From contig NZ_BDBK01000008.1 of the NCBI RefSeq assembly GCF_001612945.1, positions 496,001-560,000 on the forward strand: a DNA stretch of 64,000 nt, given 5' to 3'. Position numbers and translations under genes: made by a program. The DNA is from Nocardia inohanensis NBRC 100128 (lineage in GTDB: Bacteria > Actinomycetota > Actinomycetes > Mycobacteriales > Mycobacteriaceae). The notes below the pieces were generated by a model. The model ran no database searches. It saw nothing but the letters and a program-made list of their open reading frames with translations, and was not told the DNA's origin. Below are positions 44,443 through 52,753 of the stretch, one piece after another. Position 1 is the stretch's first letter, and every line of letters starts with the position of its first letter.

Positions 44443-46500
44443 TTGAGAAGCAAGCCCAGGCCGCCGCGGCGCTGCCGATTCGCGCCACTGGCGATCGCCG
44501 GATTCTCCGCACTCGCGCTGACCGTTTCGGCCACCACCGCGAACGGTGCGCCGGTGTTCGGTCCCGTGCCGGACGCGCCCACGAACTTCGGACTGCCGGC
44601 CGACTACCAGCCGACCGCCGCCGGGTACGGGGTGGAATATCAGCTGGGACAGGTGGTTTCGCTCTCGGACGGTACCCAGTTACAGACCGAGGTGCGGTAT
44701 CCGACCGATCCGGCGACCGGGCAGCGGGCGGTGGGTGAGTTCCCGGTGGTCGTCAACTTCACCACCTACGGCGCGGTGACCAGCGCGCTCACCGCCGCGA
44801 TCACCAGCGTGATCGACGAACTGCACATTCAGTTGCCCGATCAGTTGAAGGACGCGCGCCGCATCATCAATCAGGCCACCTCCATGCAGGACACGCTGGT
44901 GCGGCACGGGTACATCGAGGTGACCGCGGATGTGCGCGGCACCGGCGGCTCCACCGGGGCGTGGAGCCCGGCGTCGAAGCAGGACGGCCGCGATGGCGCG
45001 GAGTTGGTGGAGTGGGCGGCGAAACTGCCCGGCTCCAATGGCAAGGTCGGCATGTACGGGTATTCGTTCCCGGGCCTGTCCGCCATGCGCACCGCCGAAA
45101 CCGTCGGCCCCGGTTCGCCTTTGAAGGCGATCGTGCCGTTCGCGGTGCCCAACAACATCTTCGACGAGGTGTTGAACCAGGACGGCATGATGAGCCCGCT
45201 GCTGCTCACCGTCATCTCGCTGATGGTGCCGTACATGAGCCTGATCGGGCCGTTCCTGAGCGCGGTGGTGACCCCGCAGCTGTTCCTGAAGTCGCTCGGC
45301 GATCACCTTGCGGCGCTGGTGGGTTCGGACAGCACGGTCAAGCTGCTGCTGGATGCCTACACCGGCGGGCGCACCGCCTACGACAACGAGTTCTGGCAGG
45401 ATCGCCGGTTCGAGACGGGGCTGCGCAATCTGGTCGACAACGGCATCGCCATGTATCAGGTCGACGGCTGGTGGGATCTGTATCAGGAAGGCGCGGTGCG
45501 CAATTACGCGCAGTTGCAGAACCTGGCTGCCGGGCGCGACCAGTTCGGTCCGATGGCGCCGGATCAGCGGGCCGACGGCCGCTACCAATTGCTGATGGGC
45601 CCTTGGTATCACGTCGGCCTGGGGCTGGGTCCCGGCTCGCGGATGGACACCGACCAGATCACCCTGGCCTGGTTCGACCGCTGGCTCAAGGACATCGACA
45701 ACGGCGTGGACAAGACCGACAAGCCGCTGCATGTCATCGACGCGAACAATCATGCCGCCGATACCGCCCGCTACCCGTTCGAGCAGGCCGCCGTGCAGCA
45801 GCGCTGGTTCGACGGTGACCGCCTGACCGTGGCCCGGCCCGCCATCGCGGAGGCCTCGGATCGCCTGGCGTACACCGGAATCGACAATATCTGCAATCGT
45901 GAGACGCTGGGCCAGTACACGGCCGGGCTGCTGGATTTCGTGTTCCGCGCCTTCACCGTCTCCAACCCGTGCACCGAATGGGTGCAGGGCCCGACCGCCG
46001 GGCTGAAGTACACCATGGACCCGGTGACCGAGCCGACCGTGCTGGCCGGGCCGTCGAGCGTCTCGCTGTACGTCTCCTCCACCGGCACCGACGCCGCGTT
46101 CCAGGTGTGGCTCGACGATGTGGCCCCCGACGGGACGGCCGTGAACATCACCGGCGGAGCGCAATTGGCGTCGCAGCGGACGCTGAACGAGGAGAAGACC
46201 TGGCGCAGCGCCGACGGCACCGTCTACGCGCCGGAGCACACGGTGCTGAAGGAGAACGAGAAGCTGCTCGTCCCGGGTGACGTGGTGCAGCTGGAGATCA
46301 AGCTGCGGCCCACCTTCTACCGCCTGGACCCGGGTCATTCGCTGCGGCTGCGCATCACCAGCGGCACCTTCCCCTCCACCATCCCCAATCCCGCCGATCT
46401 GGGCCGCCTGCTGGGCACTTCGCAGCAGATCCAGCGCAATTCGGTGTTCCCGTCGAGCCTGGTGGTCCCGCTGGCCCCGGCGAGCGAGTTCACCCACTAG
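44443..46500 (+). CDS. secreted CocE/NonD-type serine hydrolase (X-Pro peptidase-like)
   Basis: This 685-residue protein starts at TTG 44443, preceded by AGAGGTAG, and opens with a signal peptide (basic MRSKPRPPRRCR, then a hydrophobic core ending near ANGAP). The catalytic domain is a peptidase S15/CocE alpha/beta hydrolase with the nucleophile serine in MYGYSFPGLSAM near 206, RGTGGSTGAW before it, and a C-terminal X-Pro dipeptidyl-peptidase jelly-roll domain (LRITSGTFPSTIPNP). It should hydrolyse esters or amides outside the membrane. The 172 bases before it contain no gene. Confidence 0.88.
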   Translation: MRSKPRPPRRCRFAPLAIAGFSALALTVSATTANGAPVFGPVPDAPTNFGLPADYQPTAAGYGVEYQLGQVVSLSDGTQLQTEVRYPTDPATGQRAVGEFPVVVNFTTYGAVTSALTAAITSVIDELHIQLPDQLKDARRIINQATSMQDTLVRHGYIEVTADVRGTGGSTGAWSPASKQDGRDGAELVEWAAKLPGSNGKVGMYGYSFPGLSAMRTAETVGPGSPLKAIVPFAVPNNIFDEVLNQDGMMSPLLLTVISLMVPYMSLIGPFLSAVVTPQLFLKSLGDHLAALVGSDSTVKLLLDAYTGGRTAYDNEFWQDRRFETGLRNLVDNGIAMYQVDGWWDLYQEGAVRNYAQLQNLAAGRDQFGPMAPDQRADGRYQLLMGPWYHVGLGLGPGSRMDTDQITLAWFDRWLKDIDNGVDKTDKPLHVIDANNHAADTARYPFEQAAVQQRWFDGDRLTVARPAIAEASDRLAYTGIDNICNRETLGQYTAGLLDFVFRAFTVSNPCTEWVQGPTAGLKYTMDPVTEPTVLAGPSSVSLYVSSTGTDAAFQVWLDDVAPDGTAVNITGGAQLASQRTLNEEKTWRSADGTVYAPEHTVLKENEKLLVPGDVVQLEIKLRPTFYRLDPGHSLRLRITSGTFPSTIPNPADLGRLLGTSQQIQRNSVFPSSLVVPLAPASEFTH

Positions 46501-46519
46501 CCCCCGGGGAGCCGGGCAA

Positions 46520-46554
46520 GGGTGGCACGGCCGGTCGCCGCCGCCGTGCCACCC
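46520..46554 (+). terminator. hairpin terminator after the CocE-type gene
   Basis: GGGTGGCACGGC (46520-46531) and GCCGTGCCACCC (46543-46554) form a perfect 12-base stem, 20 bases beyond the stop. No U-run follows. A further GC-rich repeat (CGCCGCG/CGCGGCG) lies at about 46570-46605, and no gene is seen up to 46751. Confidence 0.7.
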
Positions 46555-46751
46555 GGCCTGAGGTGAGTGAACGCCGCGCGGGCCCCCTGCACCCACGCGG
46601 CGTCCCATCACACCGGATCGGAGATCCGGCGGCACTCGGTGATGTAAGTCCCGCGGCGGTCCATTCAGAATACAGCTGTCCCAGACAATTTCGATACCAT
46701 GGTCATCGCGGGCATGACACACTGGTGCCGCCGATCTTTCGGAGGTCACGA

Positions 46752-48218
46752 ATGCCCGAACCGCGCCAGGGTGGATTGCGACGATTGCGCCGTCGCAGCG
46801 CGTCCGCGAACACCGGACAACCGCCGACCCTCCCTGCCCTGCGCAATGCCAAGATCGCCGTGCTGCCGGTGGCCTATGCCGCGCGCAAGGCCGGGGGCTT
46901 GGGCCGCCGGGCTGCCGGGCAATCGAAAGCCCGGGTGGACTTCGACATTCAGGCCCGCACCGCCCAGCACATGTTCGAGGTGCTCGGCGAACTCAAAGGC
47001 TGCGCCGCCAAATTCGGTCAGCTGCTGGCGCTCTACGAACTGGCGCTGCCGCCGGAGCTGGGCGCGCCCTACCGCGAGGCGCTGAGCCGGCTCCAGGATT
47101 CGGCCCCGGCCATGCTGCCCGCCGCGGTGCATCAGGCGATGGCCGCACAGCTCGGCCCGCAGTGGCGAACGCTGTTCGCCGCCTTCGATTCCCGCGCCAC
47201 CGCCGCCGCCTCGGTCGGGCAGGTGCATCGCGCGACCTGGCACGACGGGCGCCGGGTCGCGGTCAAACTGATGTATCCCGGTGCGCGCGAATCGGTCCGC
47301 TCGGACCTGGCCCAGATCCGGCGGATGGCGCCGTTGGCCGCCATCTTCATGCCGGGCGCGGATGTGCAGGCGGTGACCGACGCCCTGATCGCCTGCATCG
47401 ACGACGAACTCGATTACGCCAAAGAGGCCGCCGCTCAGCAGATCTTCGCCGCGGCTTTCGCCGGCGACCCGGACTTCGTGGTGCCGCGGGTGGTGCATCA
47501 GCAGGGCGATGTGGTGATCAGCGAATGGCTGGACGGGATTCCGCTGACCCGGGTCATCGCCTCCGGCGCGCAGCAGGAGCGGGATCGGGTCGGCGTGCTG
47601 CTGCTGCGCTTCGTGATGAACTCCTTCACCCGCACCGGTCTGCTCTACACCGATACGCATCCGGGCAATTTCCGGGTGCTGCGCGACGGGCGGCTCGGCG
47701 TGGTCGACTACGGGGCTTGCTCGCCGTTCCCCGCCCACTTCCCGCACCTTTTCGGCGAGCTGGCCGATGCCGAGCTCAACGGCACGCCCGCCGATCTGAA
47801 GGCGGCGCTGCGCCGCAACGGATTCCTCGGCATCGAGCGGGATTTCGACATCCACGCCTTCAAAACCATGATCGAACCGATCAGCGCGCTCATCTTTCCC
47901 CGCACCGTGCACCTGACCACATCGTGGCTGCGCAGTCAGGTGCTGCGCGCGACCGAGATGCGGCTGTCGAATGTGGTGCGGCAGCTCACCACGCCCGCGG
48001 AGTACACCCCGATCGGCCGGACCATGCTCACCACCACCGGGGTGCTGTGTCAGCTGGGCGTGCAGGGGGCGCTGCGCGACGAGGTGTTCGCGCAGTGCCC
48101 GGAGCTCGCGGCGGTGCTGGAGCGTTTCAACCTCGGCGAGGGCCCGGCTAGAGATGCATCCACTTCGGCCACAGTTGCGCCCAGGCTTGTTTCCGTCCCG
48201 TGCACTTCCAGATGGTGA
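46752..48218 (+). CDS. ABC1/UbiB-family atypical kinase
   Basis: This 488-residue protein belongs to the ABC1/UbiB/ADCK family. It has the diagnostic KxGQ helix (CAAKFGQLLALYELALPPE), a nucleotide loop with A residues (AAASVGQVHRA), the lysine VAVKLMYPG, TDTHPGNFRV in place of HRD and VDYGAC in place of DFG. Family members bind ATP and support quinone or lipid metabolism. The ATG at 46752 has GGAGG upstream. The last 71 bases overlap the facing glycosyltransferase gene, so the final residues may be non-conserved. Confidence 0.87.
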   Translation: MPEPRQGGLRRLRRRSASANTGQPPTLPALRNAKIAVLPVAYAARKAGGLGRRAAGQSKARVDFDIQARTAQHMFEVLGELKGCAAKFGQLLALYELALPPELGAPYREALSRLQDSAPAMLPAAVHQAMAAQLGPQWRTLFAAFDSRATAAASVGQVHRATWHDGRRVAVKLMYPGARESVRSDLAQIRRMAPLAAIFMPGADVQAVTDALIACIDDELDYAKEAAAQQIFAAAFAGDPDFVVPRVVHQQGDVVISEWLDGIPLTRVIASGAQQERDRVGVLLLRFVMNSFTRTGLLYTDTHPGNFRVLRDGRLGVVDYGACSPFPAHFPHLFGELADAELNGTPADLKAALRRNGFLGIERDFDIHAFKTMIEPISALIFPRTVHLTTSWLRSQVLRATEMRLSNVVRQLTTPAEYTPIGRTMLTTTGVLCQLGVQGALRDEVFAQCPELAAVLERFNLGEGPARDASTSATVAPRLVSVPCTSRW

Positions 48219-49701
48219 CATCCTGGGTATTGCCCGGGAAACCGATGCGGGTGTTCACCTTGCCGACCGGGTCGACATGCTCGAATTGGGTGCGCAGGAC
48301 CGCTTCGTAGCCGCCGACCGCGATCACGGCGGTGGCGTCGTCCGGTGGCGTGCCGAAGTAGCCGAAGCCGCGGCTCGGACTGTAGACGGGCGGCAGCTGA
48401 TCCCGGCCCAGTTGATCCAATGCGGCTGCCTGCCAATAGGTGTCGGTGAGGATGATGGCGCGTTCCTGCTCGGCGGGCGGCAGGCCGTCGTAGACCCGGA
48501 TGACCTCATCGGTGAGTTCGTGCCAGCCGAAAGAGCCGTACACGCCGATATTGATGGCCGCCTCGGCGTCGTCCCGGTAGGGCTGGATCGAGTCCGCCGA
48601 CCGCCACGGGGTCGCGTACAGCACGAAACCCGTTGCCCCGGCCGCGAGTAGGGCCGTCGCGACGATAAGGGTGTTGCGCCACACCGGTTTCGATCGCTCG
48701 GCCGTGGTGACCAGGCCGACCGCACCGGCCGCGATCATCACCGCGTACATGCCCGCCGCGTAGTAGATGCGCCCGCCGGTGACCAGGAACGCCAGGAACA
48801 GCAGGATCAGCGTGACACCCAGAAACCGATACGGCCGCAGCGATTCCCACAGCAGCAGCACCCACAGCCCCCACAGCAACAGCAGGGCCCCGAGGTATCC
48901 GGCGAGGCTGATGGACATGGGCACGAACAGCAGTCGGCCGCCCAGAATGTCCTGCTCGGCGCCGATCACCCGGCCCATCTCCAGCTGCGGCCAGTCGTGA
49001 TGCGCCTGCCACAGCAGCTCCGGCACGGTCGCCAGCACCACCACCACACCGCCCGCCCAGAGCAGCGGCCGGCGCACCAGCCGGCGCGGGCCGAATAGCA
49101 GGCTGCTCACCGCGACCGCGATCCAGAAGAACGGGATCAGCCATTTCACCTGCATATCCACGGCGGTGACGAGCGCAGCCGCCAGCAGTAGCCGGTCGTC
49201 GCGGGTGCGCACCCAGCGCACCACCAGCCAGGTGATGATCACCCACAGCGCGGTGTCGACCGCGTTGGTGGTGAGCATGGTGCCCTGCAAGAGCAGGAAC
49301 GGTGAACTGGCGTAGCCGAGCGCGGCCAGGGTCTGCGCCCAGCGGCCGCCGCCGAATTCGCGGGCGAGCATGGCGCACAATACGATCGCGAGCACGGTGA
49401 GCAGGACCGACGGCAGGCGCAGCACGAAGAACGAACCGGGCGCGAGCAAATCCATGAGCCGCGACAGCAGCGGCAGCACCGGTCCCTGATCGGCGTAGCC
49501 CCAGGCGGGCCGGCGCCCGGCGGCCAGGAAGTACAGCTCGTCCCCGAAGTAGCCGTAGCGGGTCGCGGAGAGCAGCAACACCACAGCAGCCGGTCCGGCG
49601 ACGGCGGCCACCGCACCCCAGGACATGCGCGGACGATCCTCGGGTGCGGCGTGCCGCCCGGACGATCGCGGGTGCGGCGGACGATCGACCACGTCGGTCA
49701 A
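48148..49701 (-). CDS. GT39-family (ArnT/PMT-like) membrane glycosyltransferase
   Basis: This 517-residue polytopic protein fits glycosyltransferase family 39 and ArnT-like enzymes. The first external loop has the catalytic-type acidic motif RYGYFGDELYFLAAG, followed by a GYADQGPVLPLLSRL segment and about ten membrane helices, then an external C-terminal domain of some 130 residues with one cysteine near the end. Such enzymes move a sugar from a polyprenyl phosphate to lipid, protein or polysaccharide outside the membrane. The TTG at 49701 has GAGGAG 8 bases upstream. Acceptor unknown. Confidence 0.87.
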   Translation of the reverse strand: MTDVVDRPPHPRSSGRHAAPEDRPRMSWGAVAAVAGPAAVVLLLSATRYGYFGDELYFLAAGRRPAWGYADQGPVLPLLSRLMDLLAPGSFFVLRLPSVLLTVLAIVLCAMLAREFGGGRWAQTLAALGYASSPFLLLQGTMLTTNAVDTALWVIITWLVVRWVRTRDDRLLLAAALVTAVDMQVKWLIPFFWIAVAVSSLLFGPRRLVRRPLLWAGGVVVVLATVPELLWQAHHDWPQLEMGRVIGAEQDILGGRLLFVPMSISLAGYLGALLLLWGLWVLLLWESLRPYRFLGVTLILLFLAFLVTGGRIYYAAGMYAVMIAAGAVGLVTTAERSKPVWRNTLIVATALLAAGATGFVLYATPWRSADSIQPYRDDAEAAINIGVYGSFGWHELTDEVIRVYDGLPPAEQERAIILTDTYWQAAALDQLGRDQLPPVYSPSRGFGYFGTPPDDATAVIAVGGYEAVLRTQFEHVDPVGKVNTRIGFPGNTQDVTIWKCTGRKQAWAQLWPKWMHL

Positions 49702-49874
49702 CGTTTCGGCTCCTCGTCGGCGGGGTGGAGCTCCGGATACCGGCGAATCTACAGCGCCCGGACGAACCTCCCGGTCTGCGAAACGCCCGCGACCCGCTCG
49801 AGCCGTCCGCCACCGGCCTATACTCGATTTTGTATCAGCCTGCCGTGCAACGCTTTTCCGCGAAGGAGACCGGC

Positions 49875-50378
49875 ATGTCCGAGCAAACCCCTGAAACCAA
49901 CCCGTACGGCACGCCGAGCACCAGCGGCCCGGAACCCATCCGCTCGTATCAAGGCACCCTCAACAAGGTCATCCGCACCCTGCTGAAGGCACCGATCCTC
50001 GGCCGGCAGCTCGGCAAACGCCTGGCGGTCCTGCATGTGACCGGACGCAAATCCGGCAAGGTCTACGACGTTCCCATCGCCTACACCCGCCAGGGCGGCG
50101 CCCTCCTGGTCGGCACCGCCAAGCATCCGTGGGTGCGCAATATCCGCAAGGACGTCCCGATCCAGATCTCGATGGGCGGTCCGAAGCTGACCGCCGACGC
50201 CGAGGTCTTCGAGGACGCCGAATCGGTGGTGCGCCTGTCCACGGTCATCGCCACCGACAACAAGCAGTGGGCCAAGTTCAACGGCATCGGCTTCGACGCG
50301 GCGGGCAACCCCAACAAGGCCGACGCCTATCAGAGCTGGCAGCAGGGCGCGGTGATCATCAGCGTCACGCCCCGCTGA
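49875..50378 (+). CDS. deazaflavin-dependent nitroreductase family protein (Ddn-like)
   Basis: This 167-residue protein is another F420-type split barrel: LAVLHVTGRKSGKVYDVPIAY, LVGTAKHPWVRNIRKDVPI and a C-terminal QQGAVIISVTPR strand. A Pro/Thr-rich leader of about 35 residues precedes the domain. AAGGAG precedes the ATG at 49875. It faces a second member of the same family one base away, suggesting an old inverted duplication. Substrate unknown. Confidence 0.87.
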   Translation: MSEQTPETNPYGTPSTSGPEPIRSYQGTLNKVIRTLLKAPILGRQLGKRLAVLHVTGRKSGKVYDVPIAYTRQGGALLVGTAKHPWVRNIRKDVPIQISMGGPKLTADAEVFEDAESVVRLSTVIATDNKQWAKFNGIGFDAAGNPNKADAYQSWQQGAVIISVTPR

Positions 50379-50379
50379 T

Positions 50380-50760
50380 TCAGGCCGCCTTGCGCGCCTG
50401 CACGTAGTACTCGACGTTCAACGTTTTCAGGAATTGCCGTACCGGCGGCGGCGCCCACGAGACCGAGGCATCCTGACCGATCACGGGATCGGTCAGGGTG
50501 ACGGTCTTCCCGCGGTGCTCGAATTCGAACTTCCCGGCGGCCCGAATGTTCTTCACCCAGTCCACATCCCGCCCGTAGGTCAGTGCGATACGGTATCCCC
50601 CGTCCCGGGCGAACACCGCCACCGGCGCCCGATACGGCTTCCCGGATTTGCGCCCGGTGTGGATCACGATGCCGAACCCCGGCAGCACCCGCGCGAACAC
50701 CCCCAGCACCGGATTGCTGACCCGCCGATTGATCTTGGCAAGCGCCTTCGGAAATGGCAT
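50380..50760 (-). CDS. deazaflavin-dependent nitroreductase family protein (short)
   Basis: This 126-residue protein is a DUF385/DDN-type split barrel with FGIVIHTGRKSGKPYRAPVAV, GYRIALTYGRDVDWVKNIRA and a final strand near RQFLKTLNVEYYV. It is shorter than the facing paralogue and lacks the N-terminal leader. The ATG at 50760 is preceded by GAGGACGAGG. The open frame extending to 51336 is the shadow of the NUDIX gene. Confidence 0.85.
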   Translation of the reverse strand: MPFPKALAKINRRVSNPVLGVFARVLPGFGIVIHTGRKSGKPYRAPVAVFARDGGYRIALTYGRDVDWVKNIRAAGKFEFEHRGKTVTLTDPVIGQDASVSWAPPPVRQFLKTLNVEYYVQARKAA

Positions 50761-50883
50761 AACCTCGTCCTCTCCGACGAAAACCATTGCGCCCCAAACG
50801 CTACGCCCCTCCCACCCGATCCGCCCGCCGTCCCGCCCTTCCCACCGCCTAATGTTCACGAAAACGGGAAGGAGCCACCCCAG

Positions 50884-51402
50884 ATGCCGGAAACGATCGC
50901 CGTCTACAACGCCGCCGGCCGAGAGATCGGCGCCGAAGACCGAGCCGTGGTCTACGAATCCGGCCTCTGGCACGCCAGCGCCGGCGTCCTGGTCCGCTCC
51001 ACCGACGGCAAACGCGTCTACGTCCACCGCCGCACCACCACCAAAACCGTCTTCCCCGGCATGCACGACTGCCTGGCCGGCGGCGTCCTCGCCCCCCACG
51101 AGGACCCCGCCGAAGCCGCCATCCGAGAACTCTCCGAAGAACTGGGCATCACCCTCTCCCCCCACACCGACCGCCCCCTCCCGGTCGCCGCCGCCTCCTG
51201 GGACGGCGCATGGGCCGGCCGTCCCATGCGCTGCCACCTCTTCGCCTACGAACTCCGCCACGACGGCCCCTTCCACCACCAACCGGAAGAGATCGCCGCC
51301 GGCTGGTGGTGGACCGACGAAGAACTCCGCTCCCACCTCGAAGACCCGGCCTGGCCCTTCGTCCCCGACACCCGAATCCTCATCCCCGACCTACTCCGCT
51401 GA
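50884..51402 (+). CDS. NUDIX hydrolase (isopentenyl-diphosphate isomerase/YfcD-like)
   Basis: This 172-residue protein has a NUDIX box, GGVLAPHEDPAEAAIRELSEEL, matching G-x5-E-x7-REUxEE except for a slightly altered spacing, with HRRTTTKTVFPGMHD before it. The AxxGVLV and PGMHDC features resemble IPP isomerase/YfcD-type members, which act on nucleoside or isoprenoid diphosphates. The substrate cannot be assigned. The ATG at 50884 is preceded by GGGAAGGAG. Codons here are extremely C-rich. Confidence 0.87.
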   Translation: MPETIAVYNAAGREIGAEDRAVVYESGLWHASAGVLVRSTDGKRVYVHRRTTTKTVFPGMHDCLAGGVLAPHEDPAEAAIRELSEELGITLSPHTDRPLPVAAASWDGAWAGRPMRCHLFAYELRHDGPFHHQPEEIAAGWWWTDEELRSHLEDPAWPFVPDTRILIPDLLR

Positions 51403-51752
51403 CCGGCATACGAATCCGACCGGCCATGGCCACTCCTGTTGGAAACCGCTTATTTCCAAGGGTTTAGCCGTCACATCCGTCAATGACGGCAGCTTGCTCC
51501 GAAAGACCGGAGCGGCGGCTCACTCGGACTCGAACCATTCGCCAGCCTTCCGGCGAATGGCGCCCGATCTTGCTGCGCTCCAGGGAAAATCCACCCTGAT
51601 CGTGTGCATGTGTACCACCCGCGCGGACAGTTGAGGTGCGGTCGCTCGAGGCTCCTGACGACCTTGTGTAGCCCCTCTCGGGTTCGAACCCGGCCAAAAC
51701 GCAGTGAGCCCACCGAATCCCGCGCGATTCGGTGGGCTCTGGTACTACGCGA
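51403..51752. other. gene-free segment with serial hairpins
   Basis: I support no gene in these 350 bases. Five inverted repeats occur in a row: TTGGAAA/TTTCCAA (51439-51459), CCGTCA/TGACGG (51468-51489), GCTCCG/CGGAGC (51496-51513), CCATTCGCC/GGCGAATGG (51535-51560) and the terminator at 51706. A perfect palindrome CGGGTTCGAACCCG at 51679-51692 recalls a tRNA T-arm, but no acceptor or anticodon arm can be built around it. A structured RNA or the scar of an integrated element are both possible. Confidence 0.45.
51706..51739 (-). terminator. strong hairpin terminator after the small-peptide frame
   Basis: GAGCCCACCGAATC and GATTCGGTGGGCTC pair over 14 bases around a 6-base loop. On the minus strand ACTGCGTTTTGG follows, providing a short U-run. 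It begins 13 bases past the stop of the 27-residue frame, supporting transcription of that frame. Confidence 0.7.
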
Positions 51753-51836
51753 CTACTTGCCGGCAGTTCCGGTGAACAGACCCTGGATGGTCTTGATCAG
51801 AACTTCGGACAGGAAATCCGCTGCGGATCCGGACAC
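51753..51836 (-). CDS. possible 27-residue amphipathic peptide
   Basis: A GTG at 51836 is preceded at 6 bases by a strong GAGGAG (51843-51848) and followed by 27 codons ending GTAGK and TAG. The peptide reads SGSAADFLSEVLIKTIQGL after the start, an amphipathic helix with hydrophobic F, L, V, I and few charges, and no signal sequence. A 14-base terminator follows. A 12-base palindrome CTGACATGTCAG (51857-51868) lies just upstream. The size recalls short helical porin or membrane-active peptides of mycolate bacteria, but I recognise no family. An ATG at 51863 would give 36 residues without a ribosome site. Confidence 0.5.
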   Translation of the reverse strand: MSGSAADFLSEVLIKTIQGLFTGTAGK

Positions 51837-52009
51837 GTGGTACTCCTCATCTACTACTGACATGTCAGACGTGTGAAGCATGCATGATTCACATTCCCCG
51901 GCGTGGGATTTTCGGTAAGAAAGTCGGCCGGTTCGGACGAGGATTCCAGATAGAACACGTTTCAACTGCGGTTATGTCCGGTCAGTGGGACTGTGGCGTG
52001 GGGCACATT

Positions 52010-52690
52010 TTAGCCGCTGGAGGCGACGGAGCCGGCCCAAGCGGCGAAAGCGCCGGGATTGCGGGTTTGGAGCAGGACGCGGCCGGGGCCGACGAAGTCG
52101 AAGACGAAGCCTTCGCCGGATTTGAGGGATTGCAGGGAGCGGCCGGAGACGGCGCGGCGGATGGTGAAGTTCATGGCGAGGTCGTAGGCGACGACGTGGC
52201 CGGTGTCGATGGTGACCGGTTCGCCAGGGGCCAGGTCGATGACGTCGATGGCACCGAAGACGCCGAGGACCACCTCGCCCTGACCATGGGCGCGCAGGCC
52301 GAAACCGCCTTCGCCGCCGAAGAGATTGGCCAGGCCGCCCCATTTGGCTTCGACGGTGACGCCGTGCGAGTTGGCGATCCAGCCGCCGCGGCTGATGAAG
52401 TAGGGGCGATCGGGGCTGATGTCGAGGGCGAGCATGTCACCGGGGAGGGCGGGGGCCACGTCCACCCAGCCGCCCTGCTGCGGCGCGGTGAACGTGGAGA
52501 CGAAGAACGATTCCCCGGCCAGCACCGAGCGCTTGAGCCCGGCGAGAATCCCGCCTTCGGCCTTGGCGGCCAAGGTGACTCCCGCCGAGTGCGCGACCAT
52601 GGCCCCGCTCTCCACGCGCATCGGTTCGCCCCCGGCAAGGAAGCAGCGGGCAATGGTCGAGGAGGGATTGTGCCGCAGTTCTACCTTCAT
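52010..52690 (-). CDS. AIM24 family protein (TIGR00266-like)
   Basis: This 226-residue all-beta protein matches AIM24/TIGR00266: MKVELRHNPSSTIARCFLAGGE, MRVESGAMVAHSAGV, FVSTFTAP and GGWVDVAPALPGDML, with the late GEGFVFDFVGPGRVLLQTRNP. In eukaryotes AIM24 is mitochondrial; the bacterial role is unknown. It stands alone, downstream on the same strand as the transporter operon but separated from it by 63 bases, and starts at ATG 52690. Confidence 0.88.
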   Translation of the reverse strand: MKVELRHNPSSTIARCFLAGGEPMRVESGAMVAHSAGVTLAAKAEGGILAGLKRSVLAGESFFVSTFTAPQQGGWVDVAPALPGDMLALDISPDRPYFISRGGWIANSHGVTVEAKWGGLANLFGGEGGFGLRAHGQGEVVLGVFGAIDVIDLAPGEPVTIDTGHVVAYDLAMNFTIRRAVSGRSLQSLKSGEGFVFDFVGPGRVLLQTRNPGAFAAWAGSVASSG

Positions 52691-52753
52691 GACGGCGACG
52701 ATAACAGCGCGGGCCGACCGCCGGGTGAACGTCGAACAAGCTGCTCGCAGCGG

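Noticed and set aside
44680..46749. 689-residue minus-strand frame opposite the CocE-type gene
   Set aside because: It is a shadow of the hydrolase, with no recognisable fold and no ribosome site.
51675..51700. tRNA gene suggested by the GGTTCGAACC T-arm-like sequence
   Set aside because: No acceptor, D or anticodon stems can be drawn at the right distances on either strand, so I kept it only as a palindrome.
51464..51713. Two 77-residue minus-strand frames beginning MAGFEPE and MGSLRFG
   Set aside because: These are the well-known type of false frame produced by reading through a GGTTCGAACCC palindrome. They have no ribosome site.
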